From positions 1 to 64,000 of the forward strand of contig JAYPUA010000006.1 in the NCBI GenBank assembly GCA_038133845.1: a stretch of DNA of 64,000 nucleotides, in the 5' to 3' direction. The stretch comes from JAYPUA01 sp038133845 (GTDB lineage Bacteria; SAR324; NAC60-12). How positions within the stretch are numbered: the first letter of the stretch is position 1; each line of letters opens with the position of its first letter. The translations under genes were made by a program, and so were the position numbers. Shown here one piece after another: positions 8,432 through 16,101 of the stretch. The notes beneath the pieces are model-generated. The model did not search any database, had not been told where the DNA came from, and saw only the letters and a list, made by a program, of their open reading frames with translations.

Positions 8432-9455
8432 CCTTGCGGTGAAAATCCCGCCAGGTCCGGATCAGGACGGGGGTCATCAAGATGGAAACTCCGAGGATGG
8501 TCAGCATTGAGGTCGCAGCCGCAGAGCCGAACAACTGCACGTCCTGCCCGCGCAGGTCGTTGAAGATGATCCAGGAAAGCGAAGTGGCGTTGGCTGAGGC
8601 GCTGAAGCCGACGATGGGCTCCAGTACCCGGAAGTTGTCCATCAGCTGCATCAAGGTGATGAAGACCACCAGAGGCATCAGGTGTGGCACCACCACATGC
8701 CTCAGGCGCTGTCCGCGGGTGGCACCGTCGATCGTTGCCGCCTCGAGAGTCTCTTCCGGAACCGTCTGCAGCCCGGCATAGAAGACGATGAAGGCAAAAG
8801 GCGCCGAGTGCCAGACACCATAGACGATCAGCATCACCCAGGTGAGGGCCGGAGAGGCCTTGAGCGAAAGCTCCGGGTCGTCAAAAAGCCGCTGCAGGAA
8901 GGCTCCGAGGATTCCTCGGGCATCAATCATCCAGAAGAGAATCAAGGAGCCGATCAGCGGCGTCACGATCATGGGCAGCAGCGAGACGAAGATGGTTGGC
9001 CCCTTGAGCCAGGAGGAGAGGGAGTTGACCCCCAGCGCGATGAAGAACCCGAGCAGAATGACCAGCGGCGTGACCAGAAAGGTATAGGTCAGTGTGAACG
9101 ACAGGGCCTTGTAGAAGGGCAGGTTGAGCACCTGGACCAGGAACGCCTTCAGGCTCCCGGAGTTGCTCCAGGCCGCCGCGATCTCTTCCGTGGCCAGGTG
9201 GTTTCGGTTGAAGTAGGTTCCCAGGCCGTTGAAGCGTCCCAGCGGTTCGGCCTCACGCAGCTTGGCCGTGGCCTCCAGGTCGATGCTCGTCTCCTGCTTG
9301 CAGCCGAACGGACCGCAGGACTCGATGGTGACGACAACCTGTTCGTGCTCAATGTAGAGGGACTGGACCAGGACCGAGACAATCGGCACGGCAATCAGCA
9401 GGATCATGGACACCAGGGAGGGCAGCATGAACCAGAAGAAGGTGCGATGTGGCAT
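8424..9455 (-). CDS. Carbohydrate-type ABC transporter permease (MalF-like)
   Basis: 343 residues. One N-terminal membrane segment is followed by an extended periplasmic loop (about residues 35-105, containing SCGPFGCKQE with two cysteines that could pair), then five further segments. The EAA loop (EAATIDGATRGQRLRHVVVP) is present near residue 240. This is the MalF side of a CUT1 importer with the downstream MalG-like permease. It lies 68 bases after the binding-protein gene, separated by a strong stem-loop at 9487-9512. Confidence 0.9.
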   Translation of the reverse strand: MPHRTFFWFMLPSLVSMILLIAVPIVSVLVQSLYIEHEQVVVTIESCGPFGCKQETSIDLEATAKLREAEPLGRFNGLGTYFNRNHLATEEIAAAWSNSGSLKAFLVQVLNLPFYKALSFTLTYTFLVTPLVILLGFFIALGVNSLSSWLKGPTIFVSLLPMIVTPLIGSLILFWMIDARGILGAFLQRLFDDPELSLKASPALTWVMLIVYGVWHSAPFAFIVFYAGLQTVPEETLEAATIDGATRGQRLRHVVVPHLMPLVVFITLMQLMDNFRVLEPIVGFSASANATSLSWIIFNDLRGQDVQLFGSAAATSMLTILGVSILMTPVLIRTWRDFHRKVA

Positions 9456-9486
9456 GCCGTGTCCTGCTCAGTGCATCGGAGAAACC

Positions 9487-9512
9487 GGGGAGGGCCAGAG
9501 AAGGCCCTCCCC
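9487..9512 (-). terminator. Intercistronic stem-loop between binding-protein and permease genes
   Basis: GGGGAGGGCC and GGCCCTCCCC form a perfect 10-base-pair stem with a 6-base loop. No T-run follows on the minus strand, so it is more likely an mRNA-stabilising or partial-termination hairpin. Such elements between binding-protein and permease genes favour an excess of binding protein; that role is inferred from known systems such as malE-malF. Confidence 0.6.
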
Positions 9513-9523
9513 AAAGAGTCAGA

Positions 9524-10759
9524 TCAAAGGAAACCCTTTTCCTTGGCTGCGGTCGTGTAGGCCGCTTCGACGTCGGCCAGCGCCTGCTGTGCAGACTCCT
9601 TGCCCTGCAAGAAATCAGAGATTTCCGCACCCAACGCCGTATGCAGCAGCCCCATGTAGGGCAGCATCGGATAGGGGGACGCTCCTCCTACGGCAGAGGC
9701 CGAAACGCCTTCCGCCGCCTTCCCGGGGACGTAGCCTTCGATCAGCCAGACGGCCTTGTCGTTGTTGGCCCGGACCATCTCCGAAGAGATGCCATGCACC
9801 AGAGCCCGGAAGGTTGCTTCGGCATCCTGATCGGAGATGTTCTTGGCAATGGTGAACCCGTCCCACCACAAGGTCGTGGCCGGGATGGAACCACCCCCCA
9901 CCGTTGGAGCACCGGTGAGGACCGTGTTCCCGGTGACCTCGGCCGTGGAGCCCTCGTCATCCAGAATCGGTGCGCCACGGGAACCCCAGAGGACAGCCAG
10001 GGCCAGCTTCCCGGCTTCCCACTCGGCAGCAGTGGCGTTCGAGTCAAAGGTCAGGTAGTCCGGATTCGAATACTGAACCAGGGACTTGAGCATGTTCAGC
10101 GTGGCGACTCCCTTGGCGTTGTTCACGCTCACCTGCGCGGTTCCGGGTTTGAAGAACTCTCCTCCGTGACCGAGGTACATGTTCACAAATTCCTCTCCCA
10201 GGTTCCAGCCGGTCTTCGTGTTCAGGGCAAACGGATGCTGCATCAACCCCTTGTCCCGGATGGCCTTGGAGGCCGCGAGCACCTCTTCGTAGGTCTTGGG
10301 GACGCTCACGCCTGCCTTGGCCAGGATGTCCTTGCGGTAGAACAGGTGTTGAGCGTTGGCCATGAAAGCCACGGCCATGACCTTGCCGTCGATGGTGATC
10401 AACTGATGCTTTTGGAGCCCCTGACCGTACTTGGCCACCAGATCATCCAGCGGACGGATCAGGCCCTCGTTCATCAAGGGGACAATGGACCCATTGGCCA
10501 CAACAGCCGAGGTGTACTCTGCCGGGTTTGCCTTCAGGGCTGCGACCTGCAGGTCCTTGTGTTCAGCCGTGTGATTCTTACTGAAAGTGACCCCGCCTCC
10601 GGCACACTCCTCGGCTTTGCCTACGACTGCATGCAACGCGGCAAAATCGTTGGCCAGAATTCGGACCGAACCTCCGGAGATGCCGCATCCAGCCTGTGCG
10701 GCGGTTCCCCCGAGGCAGACCATCGCTGCGGCCAGCGCAAGATTCTTCAAGTTCCTCAT
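9524..10759 (-). CDS. Periplasmic solute-binding protein of the ABC importer
   Basis: About 411 residues with a Sec signal peptide (MRNLKNLALAAAMVCLGG..., cleavage after AQA). It is a family-1 extracellular solute-binding protein by its LFYRKDILAKAGVSVPKTYEE motif and the alternating alpha/beta lobes. ATG 10759 is chosen because GGAG lies 6 bases upstream; an ATG at 10771 is also possible. It is the first gene of the minus-strand unit binding protein-MalF-MalG-MetE-like. The two best operators of the island (10881-10896 and 10904-10919) lie upstream, shared with the divergent SnoaL unit. Ligand unknown; family members bind sugars, polyols or sugar phosphates. Confidence 0.88.
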   Translation of the reverse strand: MRNLKNLALAAAMVCLGGTAAQAGCGISGGSVRILANDFAALHAVVGKAEECAGGGVTFSKNHTAEHKDLQVAALKANPAEYTSAVVANGSIVPLMNEGLIRPLDDLVAKYGQGLQKHQLITIDGKVMAVAFMANAQHLFYRKDILAKAGVSVPKTYEEVLAASKAIRDKGLMQHPFALNTKTGWNLGEEFVNMYLGHGGEFFKPGTAQVSVNNAKGVATLNMLKSLVQYSNPDYLTFDSNATAAEWEAGKLALAVLWGSRGAPILDDEGSTAEVTGNTVLTGAPTVGGGSIPATTLWWDGFTIAKNISDQDAEATFRALVHGISSEMVRANNDKAVWLIEGYVPGKAAEGVSASAVGGASPYPMLPYMGLLHTALGAEISDFLQGKESAQQALADVEAAYTTAAKEKGFL

Positions 10760-10880
10760 TTTCTTCTCCATCCTGAGATCAGGAGCAGCTCAAACTGCCC
10801 CCAAGGTTCCAGAAACCACCACCTGAATTCCTTCCACAACAGAAGCATTCGGCAGGCAAGGACTATGATCTAAGCACAAT

Positions 10881-10896
10881 TTGCATACGCATGCAA
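10881..10896. promoter_or_regulatory. LacI-type operator, perfect copy
   Basis: TTGCATACGCATGCAA: half sites TTGCAT and ATGCAA are exact inverted repeats around ACGC. It lies in the 200-base divergent region between the binding-protein gene (minus) and the first SnoaL gene (plus), and is the best copy of the motif seen in the window. Confidence 0.75.
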
Positions 10897-10903
10897 TAAA
10901 CTC

Positions 10904-10919
10904 TTGCATACGCATGGCG
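10904..10919. promoter_or_regulatory. LacI-type operator, second copy
   Basis: TTGCATACGCATGGCG keeps the left half site and centre of the perfect operator but departs in the last three bases. It starts 23 bases after the start of the first site, about two helical turns, so two dimers could bind on the same face. Confidence 0.6.
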
Positions 10920-10986
10920 TTGCTCCTAGGATGAGCGCTCTGAAAAGGAGTCATCCGCGTCCCTCACTTTTTCCAGCTACTGTCCC

Positions 10987-11532
10987 ATGAAAGGATCCCG
11001 TCCCCCTCAGGCAATCCTGACCCGGAATACGGACCTCACCCAGACTGAAAACACCCGCACGGTGATCGAGGGCATGGTGGATGGACTCAACGATCACGAG
11101 ATCGAGGGGATGACAGCGTTCTTTCATCCGGACTTTCGCTGGATGGGCAACGCCGGATGTGGTTTCAAGAACGGGTTGCGCGAGTTTCAGGAGAATTGGC
11201 AGCGGCCGTTTCAGGCGGCCTTCTCGGACAAGGTCTGCATTGACGAAGCCCGGCTGTTCATGGGAGAGTGGGCGGCGGCATTTGGGCGTCAGGAGGCGGT
11301 CCACAGCGGAGAGTTCATGGGCATCCCGCCTACCGGAAAGCGCGTGGAGATTCGGTACATGGATTTCTGGAAGGTACAGGACGGAAAAATCGTGGACAAT
11401 TGGGTGATGGTCGACTTCCCTTACGTGATGCAGCAGCTGGGAGTAGACCCGTTTCAAGGGCATGGATGGGAGCAGCGGGATCCAACGCCCTGCAGGAATT
11501 CGGAGGGGTCTCAACCTCCTTCAGCGGAGTGA
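10987..11532 (+). CDS. Single-domain SnoaL-like ester cyclase family protein
   Basis: 181 residues, one SnoaL/NTF2-like domain with the family's signature order: FFHPDFRWMG, FKNGLREFQENWQRPFQAAF, HSGEFMGIPPTGKRVEIRYMDFWKVQDGKIVDNWVMVD (written here in parts: HSGEFMGIPPTGK, MDFWKVQDGK, NWVMVD). First gene of the plus-strand unit that runs to 14385 and divergent from the importer unit across the double operator. Homologous to the two-domain SnoaL proteins downstream, whose halves look like duplicated versions of this domain. Catalytic chemistry unknown. Confidence 0.85.
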   Translation: MKGSRPPQAILTRNTDLTQTENTRTVIEGMVDGLNDHEIEGMTAFFHPDFRWMGNAGCGFKNGLREFQENWQRPFQAAFSDKVCIDEARLFMGEWAAAFGRQEAVHSGEFMGIPPTGKRVEIRYMDFWKVQDGKIVDNWVMVDFPYVMQQLGVDPFQGHGWEQRDPTPCRNSEGSQPPSAE

Positions 11533-11536
11533 GCCG

Positions 11537-12562
11537 GTGAAGCAAGCGATTGTGGACGCCAAACGTCAGATGCAGAACTGGCATCAGTGGCAGGATGCCG
11601 CTGTTCCGGAAGCTGCTGCAGACCTGCCGTTGAGCCGGTCGTGGCAGTGGTTTGGGTTCGAGCCGCTCGGGACGCTGAACCACCGGGAAGAGTTTCTGCA
11701 GCAGTTCTGGCGCCCTCTGCGTCAGGCGCTCTCCGGCTTCAGACGCGAGACCCACATCCTCCTGGGCGGATTCTCCAGCGGCAAGGTCGATGGCTCACCG
11801 GACGGAGCGCTTTGGACCGGAGCGACCGGATGGTTTCATGGCCGGCTGGAGCACGAGTGGCTTGGAATCCGGGGTTCCGGAGAGCAGGTGCAACTGCGCT
11901 GGGCGGAGTTTCATCACCATGCACAAGGCGTCATCCAGCGAACATACCTGCTGGTGGATCTGATCGACCTGCTTGAGCAGCTGGGGTGCTCGGTGCTGCC
12001 TCGCAGCCGTGGAGCAGAGGGAGTGTATCCGCCTCCGCTGACAGGAGATGGCCGGGTTCCGGATGATCTCCTCGAGGACGAGACGCAAGCGAGCCTGCGC
12101 CTGATCCGGGAGTTCCTCTTTGAAGGCCTCAACCGATTTGACCAGAGCCAGCTGCAGAGTATGGGGGTGGCTCGCTACTTTCATCCGGCGGTCCGCTGGT
12201 ATGGGCCAGGCGGAATCGGGTTCTGCAATGGACTGCAAGAGTTTGAGGATCTGCATCAGAAGCCGTGGCTGCATGCCTTTCCGGACCGCAAGATTCAGGA
12301 CCTCGACTCGCTGTTTGCCGAAGGGGCGTATGTGGGCTCTTCCGGGTGGGACGGGGTGATCGCAGTGCATTCCGGAGAGTACCTGCAGACGCCTGCGAGC
12401 GGAAACCGGATCTCCTTTAATGGGATCGACTTCTGGCGCCGAGAGGGCGATCAGTTTGTGGAAAACTGGGTGTTTGTGGACATGATCCACCTGTTTCGGC
12501 AATTTGGTGTGGACCTGCTGGCGCGCGTGCAGCGGTCAGGCCGGACCTCCGGAGGGGCCTGA
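11537..12562 (+). CDS. Two-domain SnoaL-like protein
   Basis: 341 residues, two SnoaL-like halves (about 15-165 and 190-330). The C-terminal half closely resembles the single-domain protein just upstream (YFHPAVRWYGPGGIG, HSGEYLQTPASGNR, GIDFWRREGDQFVENWVFVDM), while the N-terminal half is more divergent. GTG 11537 is chosen: it follows the previous stop by 4 bases and has CGGAG upstream. An upstream ATG at 11462 would overlap the previous gene by 71 bases. Its stop shares one base with the start of the SDR gene, indicating translational coupling. Function unknown beyond family. Confidence 0.82.
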   Translation: MKQAIVDAKRQMQNWHQWQDAAVPEAAADLPLSRSWQWFGFEPLGTLNHREEFLQQFWRPLRQALSGFRRETHILLGGFSSGKVDGSPDGALWTGATGWFHGRLEHEWLGIRGSGEQVQLRWAEFHHHAQGVIQRTYLLVDLIDLLEQLGCSVLPRSRGAEGVYPPPLTGDGRVPDDLLEDETQASLRLIREFLFEGLNRFDQSQLQSMGVARYFHPAVRWYGPGGIGFCNGLQEFEDLHQKPWLHAFPDRKIQDLDSLFAEGAYVGSSGWDGVIAVHSGEYLQTPASGNRISFNGIDFWRREGDQFVENWVFVDMIHLFRQFGVDLLARVQRSGRTSGGA

Positions 12563-13326
12563 TGGCGCTGCCTCGCTCCCCCTCGATGCGTCTGGAGGGA
12601 CAGCGTGCGCTGGTCACCGGTGCCAGCTCCGGGATTGGGCTGGGAGCTGCGGTTGCGCTTGCAGAAGCCGGGGCCCATGTGGTCTGTGCTGCCCGGGGGC
12701 ACGAGCGCCTCGGCGCAGTGGTGGCCGAGATGCAGGTGGCCGGGATGTCGGCGGAAACTCTGGTCCTTGACGTGGCAGAGGTGGAGGCCGTCCGTGATCA
12801 AGTTGCCGAATCCGGACCGTTTGACACGGTGGTGAATGCGGCAGGGTTTGCCATCCACAGCCCGGCGCTGGAGACGGCTCTGGAGGACTTTGATACGGTC
12901 ATGGCGGTGAACCTTCGGGGGGCCTACTTCCTTTCTGCCGAAGTGGCTCGCGGGCTGATTGAGGCCGGAAGGCCCGGGTCGATCATTCACATCTCCAGCC
13001 AGATGGGACACGTGGGCGGCGTCGAGCGTGCGGTGTACTGTGCGACCAAGCATGGTCTGGAGGGGATGGTCAAGGCGATGGCCATCGAGTGGGGACCGCA
13101 CCGGGTGCGGATCAACACCATCTGCCCGACCTTCATCCGGACGCCGCTGACAGAGCCGACCTTTGCCAACCCGGAGCGGGTTCGCTGGATCGAGGAGAAG
13201 ATCAAGCTGGGGCGCGTCGGGGCTGTTGAGGACGTCATGGGCGCAGTGGTCTATCTGGCCTCCGAAGCCTCGGCACTGGTCACCGGGACGTCCTTGATGA
13301 TTGATGGAGGCTGGACGGCCGATTGA
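12562..13326 (+). CDS. Short-chain dehydrogenase/reductase
   Basis: 254 residues, classical SDR length. The cofactor motif TGASSGIG is at residues 19-26, NAAG at 92-95, and the active-site Ser (145/146), Tyr159 and Lys163 (YCATK) are all present, as is the C-terminal IDGGWTAD. It is an NAD(P)-dependent alcohol/ketone oxidoreductase of the gluconate 5-dehydrogenase or 3-oxoacyl reductase style. Its place between SnoaL genes in a LacI-type regulon suggests oxidation of a hydroxyl on the imported compound. ATG overlaps the preceding stop by one base. Confidence 0.9.
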   Translation: MALPRSPSMRLEGQRALVTGASSGIGLGAAVALAEAGAHVVCAARGHERLGAVVAEMQVAGMSAETLVLDVAEVEAVRDQVAESGPFDTVVNAAGFAIHSPALETALEDFDTVMAVNLRGAYFLSAEVARGLIEAGRPGSIIHISSQMGHVGGVERAVYCATKHGLEGMVKAMAIEWGPHRVRINTICPTFIRTPLTEPTFANPERVRWIEEKIKLGRVGAVEDVMGAVVYLASEASALVTGTSLMIDGGWTAD

Positions 13327-13371
13327 TGCGCTCCTTGCTTCCTCAAACCCTCTCCTGAGGCGCCACCTCTC

Positions 13372-14385
13372 ATGAAATCCTATGCAGCTCCAAAGCGCGC
13401 TGTGCTGGAGTTCCAGCAGGCGCTGTCTGGGGCCACCCCGGAGACCGTTTCCTCGATCCTGGAGCAGCACCTGGCTCCGGACTACCACTGGTATGGCGTC
13501 TACCCCTTCAACGAACAGCACGGGCCTCAGGCTGTCGCTGAGGCGTTCTGGATTCCGTTCCTGAAGTCCTGGGCATCCGTGCAGCGGCGTCCGGATGTCT
13601 TGCTGGCAGGCACCAGTGAGATTGACCAGACCGACTGGGTCATCAGCATGGGACACCTGATGGGCTTGCTGGATCGAGACTGGCTGGGAATTCCGGCTAC
13701 CCGGAAGATGGCCTTTTTGCGCTACGCCGAGTTTCAGTGCGTGGAGGATGGGAAACTCGTCCGCGGGGCGTTTTTCTGTGATCTGATTGGGGTGATGCAG
13801 CAGACCGGGGTGTCTCCTCTGCCTCCGCAGACCGGGGCCTCCTTCCTCTTTCCGGGACCAAGAACGCACGATGGTTTGCTGCTGGAAGAACAGGATCCCC
13901 GAGAGTCCCGGAAGACGCTGGATCTGGTCAATCGGATGATTGCCGACCTGAGCGAGCTGAACGTGAGCGGAGACGACCTCCCTCCGCCAGAGTTTCTGGC
14001 TCGGACCTGGCACGAGGACATGATCTGGTATGGCCCTGCCGGGATCGGGGCGACCTACACCATCCCGCGCTATCAGGAACAGCACCAGTATCCGTTCCGG
14101 ACCGGACTGACAGGGAAGCGCTTCAATGGACACCTCTGCCGGTTTGCCGAAGGCAACTACGCCGGCTTCTTTGGCTGGCCGAACCTCACAAATACGCCAT
14201 CCGGGGGATTTCTGGGGCTTCCCGGTAGCGAGATCGCTGCGGACATGCGGGTGGTCGACATCTACCGCAGAGCAGGAGAGAGGCTGGCCGAAAACTGGGT
14301 GTTCATCGACCTCCCCTGGTGGCTCAAGCAGCAAGGGCTGGACCTCCTGGAGCGAACCCGGAACATCATGAACCCCGAAGGCTGA
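13372..14385 (+). CDS. Two-domain SnoaL-like protein
   Basis: 337 residues with two SnoaL-like halves (about 10-155 and 178-325). Repeated landmarks are YHWYGVYPF / MIWYGPAGIG, the E-to-F/Y stretches, and RYAEFQCVEDGKLVRGAFFCDLIG / RVVDIYRRAGERLAENWVF (given in part). Tails of both halves carry a motif like VMQQTGVSPLP or WLKQQGLDLL that is also found in the other three SnoaL proteins of the island. Last gene of the plus-strand unit, 45 bases after the SDR. Chemistry unknown. Confidence 0.82.
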   Translation: MKSYAAPKRAVLEFQQALSGATPETVSSILEQHLAPDYHWYGVYPFNEQHGPQAVAEAFWIPFLKSWASVQRRPDVLLAGTSEIDQTDWVISMGHLMGLLDRDWLGIPATRKMAFLRYAEFQCVEDGKLVRGAFFCDLIGVMQQTGVSPLPPQTGASFLFPGPRTHDGLLLEEQDPRESRKTLDLVNRMIADLSELNVSGDDLPPPEFLARTWHEDMIWYGPAGIGATYTIPRYQEQHQYPFRTGLTGKRFNGHLCRFAEGNYAGFFGWPNLTNTPSGGFLGLPGSEIAADMRVVDIYRRAGERLAENWVFIDLPWWLKQQGLDLLERTRNIMNPEG

Positions 14386-14640
14386 AACCGCCTCCGCCCC
14401 GCTCTCCTCCACCCTCAAAAACGAGGCCGAACTCTGGCTGGCCAAAGCGGGCAAGAGGCATCCCGGGCTTCTGAAATCCCCGATTCTTCCGAGCACGCCG
14501 CATCGAATCTCACGGGTGCTGCAGAAAATCTTCAACTTGTCCTCTCAGCATTTTTTCGCAATAGTATCTGTTTTTTACAACTCTCCTGCTTCTGATGTCA
14601 CGCCCCTGCAGACATCTCAACTCATACCGGAAGGAAGGCC

Positions 14641-15669
<1,029 letters not shown>

Positions 15670-15705
15670 ACCGGATGGCCCGTTTCGGGCAGGAAATCTT
15701 CCGGG

Positions 15706-16040
15706 GAGGCCCCCGGAGAACGGGATTGGTTGATCGTAGGCTGGGTTGCCAAACCCAGCTTTTGAGGCCCCCGGAGAACGGGATTGGTTGATCGTAGNNN
15801 NNNNNNNNNNNNNNNNNNNNNNNNNNNNNNNNNNNNNNNNNNNNNNNNNNNNNNNNNNNNNNNNNNNNNNNNNNNNNNNNNNNNNNNNNNNNNNNNNGGG
15901 TTGCCAAACCCAGCTTTTGAGGCCCCCGGAGAACGGGATTGGTTGATCGTAGGCTGGGTTGCCAAACCCAGCTTTTGAGGCCCCCGGAGAACGGGATTGG
16001 TTGATCGTAGAAACCCAGCTTTTGAGGCCCCCGGAGAACG
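15706..16040 (+). repeat. 58-bp tandem repeat array with internal hairpin, interrupted by a gap
   Basis: Units of 58 bases start at 15706, 15764, 15919 and 15977, and a partial unit starts at 16024. The unit at 15977 lacks 11 bases of the hairpin arm. Each full unit carries GCTGGGTT-GCCA-AACCCAGC, a perfect 8-base-pair stem with a 4-base loop, followed by TTTT. Units abut directly, with no spacers, so this is not a CRISPR array. It lies between the aldolase (plus) and flagellin (minus) genes. The scaffold gap at 15798-15897 lies within the array, so the true copy number is unknown. Confidence 0.85.
15798..15897. other. Scaffold gap (100 N) inside the repeat array
   Basis: Exactly 100 N, a placeholder of unknown true length. 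Both flanks are repeat units, so the gap was most likely caused by the repeats themselves. Confidence 0.95.
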
Positions 16041-16062
16041 GGGGGTGGGGAGAAGTTGAGGC

Positions 16063-16092
16063 GCTGCCCCGGAGAGAAAATCTCGGGGCAGC
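16063..16092 (-). terminator. Hairpin downstream of flagellin gene
   Basis: GCTGCCCC-G-GAGA / TCTC-GGGGCAGC forms a 12-base-pair stem with one bulged G and a 5-base A-rich loop, 10 bases after the flagellin stop. There is no clear T-run on the minus strand. Probable 3'-end hairpin of the flagellin transcript. Confidence 0.5.
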
Positions 16093-16101
16093 AAAGTGGG
16101 G

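Noticed and set aside
12451..14535. 694-codon open frame on the minus strand across the SDR and SnoaL genes
   Set aside because: Antisense to three supported genes, no domain; typical shadow frame at high GC.
15706..16040. CRISPR array
   Set aside because: Units abut with no variable spacers, are 58 bases long, and no cas genes are nearby.
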